The notes under the pieces are model-generated. The model searched no databases, had not been told where the DNA came from, and saw nothing but the letters and a program-made list of their open reading frames with translations. The position numbers were made by a program, and so were the translations under genes. DNA of 10,421 nucleotides from an uncultured Pseudomonadota bacterium. GTDB taxonomy: Bacteria > Pseudomonadota > Alphaproteobacteria > Rs-D84. Numbering within the stretch: the stretch's first letter is position 1; each line of letters begins with the position of its first letter. Location: assembly GCA_947165335.1 (NCBI GenBank), contig CAMVAB010000025.1:1-10421 (forward strand), in the 5' to 3' direction. Shown here one piece after another: positions 1 through 6,469 of the stretch.

Positions 1-1
1 T

Positions 2-58
2 ACGGTTGCCGCACAGGCACAAAGTGCCGAGCGAATCCTTCTGGGCGCGCCAGAATAA
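2..58 (+). CDS. C-terminal end of an upstream gene (partial, unidentified)
   Basis: The frame starting at base 2 is open from the window edge and ends with TAA at 56-58, giving 18 residues with the tail SAERILLGAPE. It stops five bases before a strong hairpin terminator whose U-tract faces plus-strand transcription, which is what a gene end should look like. One other plus-strand frame is also open here, but it runs through the terminator. The segment looks richer in G and C than its neighbours. Too little is present to name the protein. Confidence 0.5.
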   Translation, partial: TVAAQAQSAERILLGAPE

Positions 59-61
59 AAC

Positions 62-88
62 AACACGGTTCAAAACCGTGTTTTTTTA
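62..88. terminator. intrinsic terminator, probably bidirectional
   Basis: ACACGGTT (63-70) and AACCGTGT (74-81) form an 8-bp stem with a three-base loop, followed by a run of T to base 87. On the minus strand the stem is followed by an interrupted T-rich stretch, so it can also serve tdk, whose stop lies at 93-95. Confidence 0.85.
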
Positions 89-92
89 TTCT

Positions 93-668
93 TTATCTTG
101 TTTTTTGTCCGTAATATATTGTTCTGAAATGTTGGCGACATACAGATTTATATTGTGATGCACCAACTTCGACCTGTTTACCCCCGCGGATAACATTGCC
201 GTTCATATCAAAGCGTAAATGATGTGTCGCAGAATTTACACATCCTGGCATTTCACATACTGTTTCAATTTCGTGTCTTTCAGCATTTAACGCAAACAAT
301 CTTTCAGATGCAGGGAACATATTCCCATTACTGTCCACAACCAGCCCATAACAAAAGATAGTCTTTTTCGTGTGGTCTGCGATTTTAAATAATTTATCAA
401 TATCTTTTGGTGTGAAAAATTGGACTTCATCAACCAATATAAATTGAGTGCTGCGTTTTGGTTTGTAATCATCCAAATTTGGCAAAGCGCGCGCAGGTGT
501 ATGCAATCCAATGCGTGATACAATTTCAGATTCTGAATCACGATTATCTGTGGATGGTTTTAAAACTTCGTATTTATTACCGGTTCTTTTAAGATTGTAC
601 GCGTTGATACAAAGCAGTGCCGATTTCGAAGAAGCCATAACGCCATAATAAAAGTGTAATTTTGCCAT
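93..668 (-). CDS. tdk: thymidine kinase (type II, TK1-like)
   Basis: Phosphorylates thymidine to dTMP with ATP in the cytoplasmic salvage pathway. The 191 residues match the family's usual length. Visible parts are the N-terminal strand and P-loop at residues 9-16 (GVMASSKS), the RIGL segment at 52-55, the Walker-B-like LVDEVQFF at 78-85, CYGL at 106-109, the lasso-domain zinc ligands C138, C143, C177 and H180, and the substrate-loop region before SVCRQH. The P-loop has SSKS where textbook members have SGKS or AGKS, and the first Cys pair is spaced C-x4-C rather than the usual C-x2-C. From memory, SSK P-loops occur in some Firmicutes-type thymidine kinases, so this may be a subfamily trait or a sign of transfer. 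The start at 668 is supported by an AAAGGAAAGG purine tract just upstream (671-680). Confidence 0.93.
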   Translation of the reverse strand: MAKLHFYYGVMASSKSALLCINAYNLKRTGNKYEVLKPSTDNRDSESEIVSRIGLHTPARALPNLDDYKPKRSTQFILVDEVQFFTPKDIDKLFKIADHTKKTIFCYGLVVDSNGNMFPASERLFALNAERHEIETVCEMPGCVNSATHHLRFDMNGNVIRGGKQVEVGASQYKSVCRQHFRTIYYGQKTR

Positions 669-721
669 TTACCTTTCCTTTCTGTTGTCTGTATCTCTCG
701 CATCCCTGTTTTGTTTGATTG

Positions 722-751
722 TATATAAGCAAATATTCATAACTTTATCAA
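722..751 (-). promoter_or_regulatory. probable tdk promoter
   Basis: On the minus strand TTGATA (746-751) lies 18 bp from TATATA (722-727), giving a leader of roughly 45 nt for tdk. The -35 lies within a small inverted repeat, AACTT-TATC-AAGTT (741-754), that could be chance or an operator. Assigned by consensus match only. Confidence 0.4.
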
Positions 752-759
752 GTTAAGAT

Positions 760-788
760 TTGTTTTTATCTGCTAAAAATGTTATAAT
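760..788 (+). promoter_or_regulatory. promoter of the M23-family gene
   Basis: A perfect TATAAT at 783-788 sits 17 bp after a weak -35 (TTGTTT, 760-765). The expected transcription start, about 7 bases past the -10, falls at 795-796, on the ATG itself, so the mRNA would be leaderless or nearly so. Confidence 0.6.
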
Positions 789-795
789 GTAAAAT

Positions 796-1764
796 ATGAG
801 GAGAGCGTTAGTTTCTATTTTATCCTTGGTGGTTTGCATATCTTCTGCATTTGCAGAAAGTCTTTTGACCGCCCAAAAATTTCCAAAGACATTTAAAGAT
901 TTATCTTTTAAATCACGAATGGATTTTATGATGGATGATTATGCAGCGTATAATCCAGAATATGATGAAAACGGGGTATGTATCTCAGGTTGTGCGTATC
1001 CTGGAATAACAATCAAAGAAGAAATGCAGGCAGTTGATGCGGCAAATGAAGAAATGGAAAATCTGATTCAACAGGCCCAGGGTACATTGCATGGTAGCGG
1101 GGTGCAAAATGCAGATTGGTGTCTTAATGGTTTGTCGACCAAATTGCCATTGCGCTTTCCCGTTGATATGTCAAATTTAAAATATAAAATATCAGGCGAT
1201 TTTGGTTTCAGATCTTCTTCGAAAAACGGTGCCAGATTTCATCCAGCACTGGATATCGCATGTCCAAAAGGTACACCGGTATACGCAACCGCAGATGGTA
1301 CTGTTGCGGCAGTCAGATACGAAAGAACACCTGGTGGAGCAGGATGGTATATAAACATTCAACACGAAAATGGTATAATTTCCCAATATTTACATCTTGA
1401 TAATGTTTTTGTAAAAGAAGGCGATGCTGTACAAGCGTGTCAACATATCGCCAACAGTGGTAATTCTGGTATCAGCATGGAAAACAAACCATATGCGGCG
1501 CATTTGGATTACAGAATAAAATTTAAAAGCGATGTAAACAAGTATGTTGATATTTTGTGCCCGTGCAAGAATACAAATAAAAATACAGGACAATCTTCAA
1601 ATACAGATTTGAATCTTGCCTGTGCCCACAGTTTATTTAATGCATCTTATAAATTTCAAGCTTATGACCCAAATTCAAATGATATAAAACGTTCTTTGTG
1701 GCGTGTGCAACATGGCCATTGTATGCAAACAAATACAGATTTATTGCCTGACGAAGTAAAATAG
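796..1764 (+). CDS. secreted LytM/M23-family peptidase-like protein with altered zinc site
   Basis: The 322-residue product has a signal peptide (MRRALVSILSLVVCISSAFA, cleavage after residue 20) and a LytM fold at about residues 120-245, so it should act on peptidoglycan peptides in the periplasm or regulate a partner that does. The first metal pair is intact (FHPALD, H149 and D153), as is the YLHLD histidine H200. The last motif, normally HLH, reads HLD (H236, D238), so the third zinc ligand is Asp. Asp could still bind metal, or the protein may be a non-catalytic LytM regulator of the EnvC/NlpD kind. About ten residues separate GNSG from this motif, more than usual. An N-terminal region of about 95 residues and a C-terminal extension of about 75 residues are unfamiliar. 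The mature protein has nine cysteines, suggesting disulfides. No Shine-Dalgarno precedes the ATG, but this start gives a clean signal peptide. It converges on smr, two bases away. Confidence 0.88.
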   Translation: MRRALVSILSLVVCISSAFAESLLTAQKFPKTFKDLSFKSRMDFMMDDYAAYNPEYDENGVCISGCAYPGITIKEEMQAVDAANEEMENLIQQAQGTLHGSGVQNADWCLNGLSTKLPLRFPVDMSNLKYKISGDFGFRSSSKNGARFHPALDIACPKGTPVYATADGTVAAVRYERTPGGAGWYINIQHENGIISQYLHLDNVFVKEGDAVQACQHIANSGNSGISMENKPYAAHLDYRIKFKSDVNKYVDILCPCKNTNKNTGQSSNTDLNLACAHSLFNASYKFQAYDPNSNDIKRSLWRVQHGHCMQTNTDLLPDEVK

Positions 1765-1766
1765 TT

Positions 1767-2135
1767 TTATTTTCTTTTTCTGAAACGCACAGAAAAACTT
1801 CCATTATTTATTGGTTCAAAAGAAATTATATACGGACTTAAAATACTTTCGATTGCCCATTGCTGAAATTTAGTTTTTAATATGCCGCTGGCCCCGGTTA
1901 TAACGGTTGCGCTGCGTGTTCCAGATGTGGCAACTTGTTCCAGCATTTGCCATGCTTCTTCTTCGGTGTGATTATGAAAATCTATTGTGATATGCGCTGG
2001 GGTTGGAGCGTTGCTTTTTGGAATGCGTGTTGATAAATGTAATTCGCTGCGGACAGATTTTTTGGCCGAATTTTCATCCGGCAAAAAATCTTTGCCAATC
2101 ATATTTACAATGTCATTGTCGTTTAATTGTTTCAT
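1767..2135 (-). CDS. Smr-domain protein
   Basis: Small MutS-related (Smr) domain protein. Family members bind or cut nucleic acid, and some act on mRNA at stalled ribosomes; the role here is not known. The Smr core spans about residues 48-120 of 122, with DFHNHT (52-57) in place of the DLHG motif and TGASG (80-84) in place of HGKG or TGRG. The first 45 residues are charged and probably disordered. The chosen ATG lies four bases after the alaS stop, a typical arrangement for translational coupling. A TTG at 2157-2159 would add eight residues and overlap alaS by 20 bases, but is less likely. There is no separate promoter, so it should be co-transcribed with alaS. The change of HGKG to TGASG leaves catalytic activity open. 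Confidence 0.8.
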   Translation of the reverse strand: MKQLNDNDIVNMIGKDFLPDENSAKKSVRSELHLSTRIPKSNAPTPAHITIDFHNHTEEEAWQMLEQVATSGTRSATVITGASGILKTKFQQWAIESILSPYIISFEPINNGSFSVRFRKRK

Positions 2136-2139
2136 GAAA

Positions 2140-4218
2140 TTATTCAGCCAATGTTCCAACAGACATAGTTATACGACGAATTCCGGAACTTATCGATTTT
2201 TCTTTGTTAATACGTGCTTTGATAATTTCCCCAGTGTGATAAATATGTGTTCCACCACATAATTCACAAGATACATCTCCCGCGGTAATAACACGAACTG
2301 TATCACCATACTTTTCACCAAACAATGCCATTGCGCCGCGCTTTTTCGCAGATTCTATATCCATTTCTTCGTGTGAAACTGGTAAATCATCCGCAATCCA
2401 TTTGTTGACTAAATCTTCAACAGCTTGCTTTTCATCCGCAGTCATCGCACGACCAAAAGAAAAGTCAAAACGCACAGAATCAGGTGCAACTTTGGAACCG
2501 CGTTGTTCAACATCTTCGTTCAAAACTTGACGCAGGGCTGCCTGTAATAAATGTGTTGCAGTATGCGCGCGCGCGGTCTGTTGACGGATGGTTTGGTTTA
2601 TTTCTGGTATTACATTATCGCCAACATTTAATGGTGCAGTCAATGTTCCCTTGTGAATAACAACATTACCAACACGATTTGTTTCGGATACATTCATAAC
2701 AACATCATCGCCGATTTTGAAAACACCACTGTCGCCAACCTGACCACCCTGGGTGCCATAAAAAGGCGTGTGATCCAAAGCAATTTCAACTTCATCTTCT
2801 GCGTTTGCAGATTTTACAAATTCTTCGCCGCGTAAAATCGCTAAAACTTTTGCAGGATTTGTTGTTTTTGCTTCGTATTTTTCAATATCTATTGTGTCTG
2901 GTAAATCATTCTGAGATTCCCATAAAATACGGGTTCCGCGTGTGTCTGCACGTGAACGTTCTTTCTGTTCTTTCATACATTTTTCAAACGCTTCTACATC
3001 CACAGCAATGTTTTTATCGCGCAAAATCATTTGTGTTAAATCAAGCGGAAATCCATATGTATCAAATAACTTAAATGCAATGTCCCCCGGCAATACATTG
3101 TTGTTGACCTTTGGCAATTCGGTTTCAAGTAATTTCATACCATTTTGCAACATATCTGCGAAAGAATTTTCTTCGTTTTTAATAATTTCAACAACATGCG
3201 ATTCTTGTGTTTTCAATTCAGGATATGCATCACCCATTTCTTTAACTAGTGCAGGGTACAAAGCAGAAAGCAAAGCACCACGATGTCCCAACATTTGTCC
3301 ATGACGCATCGCGCGACGCAAGATTCTGCGAATCACATAACCACGATCAGCATTGCTTGGGATAACACCATCAGCAATCGCAAAACCAACAGCACGTAAG
3401 TGATCTGTAATAACTTTGAAACTTGATTTGTTTTCTTCGGTTTCTTTAACGCCTGTTAAATCGGAAACAGCGGCTTTCAAATTTACAAATAAATCAGTAT
3501 CATAATTATCTAATTTGTTTTGCATAATGGACGCAAATCTTTCAAGCCCGGCCCCTGTATCAACATTTTGTTTTGGTAATGGCGTCAAAACACCGTTCGC
3601 ATCACGATCATATTGCATAAACACATCGTTCCAAATTTCAACAAAACGACCACCATCTTCGTCTGGGCTTCCTGGCAAGCCACCTGGAACATCAGGACCA
3701 AAATCATAATGCATTTCTGTACATGGACCACATGGACCGGTTTCACCAGCAGACCACCAATTGTCTTTATCAAGACGAATTGCATCTTTGCCGGTTACCT
3801 TTTTCCAAATTTGTGTTGCTTCATCGTCGCTTATATGTGTTGTAACAACAATTCTATTTGGATCAAGTCCGAAAACTTTTGTTAGTAATTCCCATGACAT
3901 TTCAATTGCGCCTTCTTTGAAATAGTCCCCAAAAGACCAATTCCCCATCATTTCAAAGAAAGTGTGATGGCGGCCATCAAAACCAACATCTTCTAAATCG
4001 TTGTGTTTTCCGCCAGCACGAATACATTTTTGAATGTCCGCAACACGTGGTGCAAAGGCTGGTTCTGTTCCTTGTAAAATTCCTTTCCATGGAACCATCC
4101 CTGCAACAGTAAAAAGCAATGTAGGATCGTTCGGAATCAGTGATGCAGACGGAACAATTTTATGTCCGTGATTTTCAAAATAATCTAAAAATAATTTTCT
4201 TATTTCATTATATGTCAT
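2140..4218 (-). CDS. alaS: alanyl-tRNA synthetase lacking the C-Ala domain
   Basis: Charges tRNA-Ala with alanine and clears mischarged serine or glycine. The class II catalytic core is complete, including RAGGKHNDLEDVG (67-79), RHHTFFEMMGNWSFGDYF (83-100) and the GETGPCGPCTE segment. The editing (tRNA-SAD) domain is present with its zinc ligands in HTATH (H552, H556) and CELCGGTH (C654, H658). The protein ends 34 residues after the CGGTH histidine, at SVGTLAE, giving 692 residues against about 875 in E. coli. The C-terminal oligomerisation/tRNA-binding C-Ala (DHHA1) domain is therefore absent. The bases beyond the stop encode smr in another frame, not a frameshifted C-Ala, so this is a genuine loss. 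AAGGA lies eight bases before the ATG. It leads an operon with smr. Confidence 0.97.
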   Translation of the reverse strand: MTYNEIRKLFLDYFENHGHKIVPSASLIPNDPTLLFTVAGMVPWKGILQGTEPAFAPRVADIQKCIRAGGKHNDLEDVGFDGRHHTFFEMMGNWSFGDYFKEGAIEMSWELLTKVFGLDPNRIVVTTHISDDEATQIWKKVTGKDAIRLDKDNWWSAGETGPCGPCTEMHYDFGPDVPGGLPGSPDEDGGRFVEIWNDVFMQYDRDANGVLTPLPKQNVDTGAGLERFASIMQNKLDNYDTDLFVNLKAAVSDLTGVKETEENKSSFKVITDHLRAVGFAIADGVIPSNADRGYVIRRILRRAMRHGQMLGHRGALLSALYPALVKEMGDAYPELKTQESHVVEIIKNEENSFADMLQNGMKLLETELPKVNNNVLPGDIAFKLFDTYGFPLDLTQMILRDKNIAVDVEAFEKCMKEQKERSRADTRGTRILWESQNDLPDTIDIEKYEAKTTNPAKVLAILRGEEFVKSANAEDEVEIALDHTPFYGTQGGQVGDSGVFKIGDDVVMNVSETNRVGNVVIHKGTLTAPLNVGDNVIPEINQTIRQQTARAHTATHLLQAALRQVLNEDVEQRGSKVAPDSVRFDFSFGRAMTADEKQAVEDLVNKWIADDLPVSHEEMDIESAKKRGAMALFGEKYGDTVRVITAGDVSCELCGGTHIYHTGEIIKARINKEKSISSGIRRITMSVGTLAE

Positions 4219-4242
4219 ATTTTTTTCCTTGATTGTCGATTT

Positions 4243-4271
4243 ATAATAAAATTAAAAGTGATTATATTCAA
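4243..4271 (-). promoter_or_regulatory. alaS promoter
   Basis: On the minus strand TTGAAT (4266-4271) and TATTAT (4243-4248) are separated by 17 bp, giving a short leader to alaS. It lies back to back with the plus-strand promoter at 4280-4309, so the two may interfere. Confidence 0.6.
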
Positions 4272-4279
4272 TCATAAAA

Positions 4280-4309
4280 TTGCAAAATGTATATATTTTA
4301 TGATATAAT
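4280..4309 (+). promoter_or_regulatory. promoter of the 4332 membrane protein gene
   Basis: TTGCAA (4280-4285) and a perfect TATAAT (4304-4309) are 18 bp apart. The same -35 hexamer appears in the promoter at 6435-6463. The leader is about 15 nt and carries AGGTGGG at 4321-4327. Confidence 0.65.
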
Positions 4310-4331
4310 ATAAAAAGAATAGGTGGGATAA

Positions 4332-4820
4332 ATGAATAAAAAACCAGGATTGCTTTTTGCGGTATGTTTATTAGCCATGATTATACTGGCGGCATCGTTC
4401 GGTATGAATTTTGGTGGTAATCCCCCCATACATTTGCCAAGCAATGTTAATCCTGATTCTGTTTTATATGTGTGTCCTGCGTCAGATTCGGCATGGGCTG
4501 ATATTTCACAATCTTTGAGTATGATAAATAAATATGCATATTTGATGTTCTTTTTTGCGCTGTTTGTTTTGATGTTCAGTTGGGGATGGGCTTTATATCA
4601 AAATTTATTGAAAGATAAATTCAACGAAGATGCATATAAAAATCCATGGGGTTTAACCAAGGTTATTTTCTGGTGCGCGGTAATTTATAGCCTTTTGGTG
4701 TGGACACCGAATCATTTCAGACGCGTTGAAGTTCGCGGCAGTAATGCCCAATGGGTGCTTTGCGAAAATACTTCAACCGGCGCAAAGGCCACATTTTCAA
4801 GGAATGTAACACTTCATTAA
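4332..4820 (+). CDS. three-helix membrane protein of unknown function
   Basis: I do not recognise this 162-residue protein. Three hydrophobic segments are visible, at about residues 7-23, 70-89 and 109-124. The lysines at the N-terminus and the charged KDKFNEDAYK loop between helices 2 and 3 suggest an N-in topology. This places residues 25-68 and the C-terminal 37 residues in the periplasm. Each of these regions holds one cysteine (C48 and C144), which could form a disulfide. Aromatic residues are dense in helix 2 (FFFALF, WGW). There is a clear promoter, and a Shine-Dalgarno-like AGGTGGG five bases before the ATG. It is divergent from alaS and is followed by the separately promoted HU gene, so it looks monocistronic. 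No convincing terminator is seen after the stop. Confidence 0.75.
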   Translation: MNKKPGLLFAVCLLAMIILAASFGMNFGGNPPIHLPSNVNPDSVLYVCPASDSAWADISQSLSMINKYAYLMFFFALFVLMFSWGWALYQNLLKDKFNEDAYKNPWGLTKVIFWCAVIYSLLVWTPNHFRRVEVRGSNAQWVLCENTSTGAKATFSRNVTLH

Positions 4821-4871
4821 AACTGTTTTTTGTCAACAATCTAGGTTTTTCGCACTTTTGAAAGATTTGAC

Positions 4872-4900
4872 TTGACTTGAAGCGCTGTTTTCTCTACGAT
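4872..4900 (+). promoter_or_regulatory. promoter of the HU gene
   Basis: TTGACT (4872-4877) and TACGAT (4895-4900) are 17 bp apart. A second TTGACT overlaps it at 4867-4872 but has poor spacing. Transcription would start near 4907 and give a leader of about 105 nt. Confidence 0.65.
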
Positions 4901-4901
4901 T

Positions 4902-4977
4902 CGGGTAAGCAGTGGAGGCAATGTCTTTGGAAAACCAATGATATTGTTCCAAGGGCAATGCCTTTGAAAACTGCCGG
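4902..4977 (+). promoter_or_regulatory. folded 5' leader of the HU gene with an internal direct repeat
   Basis: Nested complementary segments make one long interrupted hairpin: GCAGT (4909-4913) with ACTGC (4970-4974), AGGCA (4916-4920) with TGCCT (4959-4963), and CTTTGGAA (4925-4932) with TTCCAAGG (4947-4954, one G-U pair). A small CAAT-GAT-ATTG hairpin sits in the loop. The same stretch holds an imperfect direct repeat, GGCAATGTCTTTGGAAAAC (4917-4935) and GGCAATGCCTTTGAAAAC (4954-4971). It could be an autoregulatory leader or a stabilising 5' structure. No known riboswitch motif is recognised. Confidence 0.5.
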
Positions 4978-5010
4978 ACAACCTTAAACTCTATATGAAA
5001 GGAGAAACAC

Positions 5011-5283
5011 ATGAACAAACAAGAATTGATTGAAGCAATTGCAAATGAAGTTGAAGTTACAAAAGCAACTGCAGCTGGTTGTTTGGATGCATTCATCAAC
5101 ACAGTAACTAAAGTATTAAAGAAAAAAGGCGAAGTTCGCTTGGTTGGCTTTGGTACATTTACTACAGCAAAACGTAAAGCAACAACAGGTCGCAACCCAC
5201 AAACAGGTGCACCAATTAAAATTGCTGCTTCTACACAACCAAAATTCCGTCCTGGTAAATCCTTGAAGGAAGCTTTGAACTAA
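5011..5283 (+). CDS. hup: HU-family DNA-binding protein
   Basis: Nucleoid-associated dimer that bends and compacts DNA. The length of 90 residues is exactly typical. The N-terminal helical dimerisation part (NKQELIEAIA) is followed by the VGFGTF turn at 45-50, the GRNPQTG motif of the DNA-binding arm at 61-67, and PKFRPGKSLKE near the C-terminus. It looks like HU rather than IHF because of the N-terminus and the lack of an extended C-terminal helix, though the sequence alone does not settle alpha or beta type. AAGGAG lies six bases before the ATG, the best Shine-Dalgarno in the window. Together with a near-consensus promoter and its own terminator, this indicates a highly expressed single-gene unit. 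Codons are strongly biased (many AAA, GCA and ACA), as in abundant proteins. Confidence 0.96.
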   Translation: MNKQELIEAIANEVEVTKATAAGCLDAFINTVTKVLKKKGEVRLVGFGTFTTAKRKATTGRNPQTGAPIKIAASTQPKFRPGKSLKEALN

Positions 5284-5308
5284 GTTATAGTTTGTTTAAG
5301 CTAAGGTT

Positions 5309-5342
5309 AAAAAACATCCGCAAATTTGTGGATGTTTTTTTT
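5309..5342 (+). terminator. intrinsic terminator of the HU gene
   Basis: AACATCC and GGATGTT pair around an AT-rich loop and are followed by a run of T to 5342. Confidence 0.9.
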
Positions 5343-5419
5343 GGAAAAAATTCTGCTGGTATTTATTTTTTTGAATTGCTAGTATTTATATGTAACAACA
5401 AAAACAAAGGAAGGTAAAA

Positions 5420-5875
5420 ATGCCAGCAAAAAAATCAACAAAAAAAGTCGCTGCTAAAAAAACAGCTGCCAAAGCAGCACCAGTAATGGAACACAAATGT
5501 GAATGTGGTGAACATTGTCAATGTCATTGTCATGGTCGCGCACATTTATTAAAACATATACTTGTTTGGGCAATTATTTTTGCACTTGGTATGGTTGCAG
5601 GAAAAATATTCTGCTGTGGTCATGGATATAAACATATTCCACAAATGCACCCAGTGTTTGTAAATGGTTGTTTGGATATGGCGTCAATTGAAGCTCCAAA
5701 AATGAAAGAAAAATTAGCAACTGCAGATGTTGATGCTGATGAATGTATTTCTATCGAAGAATACAGAAATGTTAAAAAAGAAATGAAACTCGAACACAAA
5801 GGTATGCGTGGTCCAAAAGATTTTAAAGGTCTGAAAGGTTCAAAAGGTCCAAAAGGTCCAAAAGCAGATAAATAA
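5420..5875 (+). CDS. small membrane protein with Cys/His-rich head, EF-hand loop and collagen-like tail
   Basis: I do not recognise the family. The 151-residue product has four distinct parts. First is a lysine/alanine-rich N-terminus (residues 4-19) like histone-H1-type tails. Second is a dense Cys/His cluster at 25-46 (HKCECGEHCQCHCHGR, with C27, C29, C33, C35, C37 and several His) that looks metal-binding. Third is one transmembrane helix at about 46-65, ending in C65 and C66. After it comes a soluble region with a textbook 12-residue EF-hand loop at 103-114, acidic at positions 1, 3, 5 and 12 (D103, D105, D107, E114). Fourth, the tail contains four collagen-like triplets, GLK, GSK, GPK and GPK (137-148). 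With the positive N-terminus inside, the EF-hand and tail would be periplasmic. AAGGAAGG lies six bases before the ATG. A role in metal sensing or metal handling is only a guess from composition. Confidence 0.8.
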   Translation: MPAKKSTKKVAAKKTAAKAAPVMEHKCECGEHCQCHCHGRAHLLKHILVWAIIFALGMVAGKIFCCGHGYKHIPQMHPVFVNGCLDMASIEAPKMKEKLATADVDADECISIEEYRNVKKEMKLEHKGMRGPKDFKGLKGSKGPKGPKADK

Positions 5876-5892
5876 TTTATCCCTATGAAAAT

Positions 5893-5924
5893 AAAAAATC
5901 CTGCATGTTTATGCAGGATTTTTT
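5893..5924. terminator. bidirectional terminator between convergent genes
   Basis: ATCCTGCAT (5898-5906) and ATGCAGGAT (5911-5919) form a perfect 9-bp stem with a four-base loop. It is flanked by A-run and T-run on the two sides, so it can stop both the 5420 gene and smpB. The smpB stop codon (5923-5925) lies within the T-run. Confidence 0.9.
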
Positions 5925-6390
5925 AACCTTTCATAATTCTGGCTTTGTTGCGTTCCCATTCCCTGGTTTTAATTGTTTCGCGTTTGTCAACTTTGTTTTT
6001 ACCATAACCAATACCCAATAAAACTTTTAATTTGCCGCGATTATTAAAATACAATTTTAACGGGACAATGGTTGCGCCTTTCTCTTGTAATTTACCAATC
6101 AAACGGTTTATTTGATTGCGATGCAATAATAATTGTCTTTGCCGTCTTTCATCAAAATTAACGACACGTGCCGCAGTTGGTAATTTTTGAATTTCAACAC
6201 CAGCCAAATATAAATCGTTTCCACGTCTTTGAACAAATCCATCAACAATAGTTACTAATCCATAACGAATTGATTTTATTTCGGCCCCAGTCAATGAAAT
6301 ACCAGCTTCAATAGTGTCTTCTATTGAATAGGCAAATCGCGCTTTGCGATTTTCAGAAACTTGACCAAATTTTATAATTTGACGTGGCAT
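5923..6390 (-). CDS. smpB: SsrA-binding protein SmpB
   Basis: Binds tmRNA and brings it to stalled ribosomes in trans-translation. The product is 155 residues, the usual length. The N-terminal ENRKARFAYSIEDTIEAGISLTGAEIKSIR stretch (shown in part: AGISLTGAEIKSIR) forms the family's opening beta-barrel region. Further signatures are the LLLHRNQINRLIG helix segment, GATIVPLKLYFN, and the ribosome-contacting C-terminal tail KNKVDKRETIKTREWERNK, ending in RIMKG. No clear Shine-Dalgarno precedes the ATG. The tmRNA gene itself is not recognisable in the neighbouring intergenic region. The gene stands alone between convergent and divergent neighbours. Confidence 0.96.
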   Translation of the reverse strand: MPRQIIKFGQVSENRKARFAYSIEDTIEAGISLTGAEIKSIRYGLVTIVDGFVQRRGNDLYLAGVEIQKLPTAARVVNFDERRQRQLLLHRNQINRLIGKLQEKGATIVPLKLYFNNRGKLKVLLGIGYGKNKVDKRETIKTREWERNKARIMKG

Positions 6391-6434
6391 AGATTAGATT
6401 CTATATGATTTTTTCTTAAAATCAAAGGTTTTTG

Positions 6435-6463
6435 TTGCAAATAAGCATCAGTTTATTTATAAT
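6435..6463 (+). promoter_or_regulatory. strong promoter of the structured RNA
   Basis: TTGCAA (6435-6440) and a perfect TATAAT (6458-6463) are separated by exactly 17 bp, with the start expected at about 6470. No start codon with a ribosome binding site follows for nearly 200 bases. Confidence 0.75.
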
Positions 6464-6469
6464 GTACGC

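Noticed and set aside
741..754. Inverted repeat AACTT-TATC-AAGTT between tdk and the M23 gene as an operator
   Set aside because: Five-base arms in AT-rich DNA are easily due to chance, and no regulator is in view.
2140..2160. alaS as a frameshifted pseudogene
   Set aside because: All core and editing motifs are intact, the end coincides with a coupled downstream gene, and no frame downstream encodes C-Ala-like sequence.
2942..3885. Several plus-strand open frames opposite alaS
   Set aside because: They are antisense shadows of conserved AlaRS sequence with low-complexity translations.
5420..5480. Histone H1-like or a second nucleoid protein
   Set aside because: The Lys/Ala-rich segment is only about 16 residues and is followed by a Cys/His cluster and a membrane helix.
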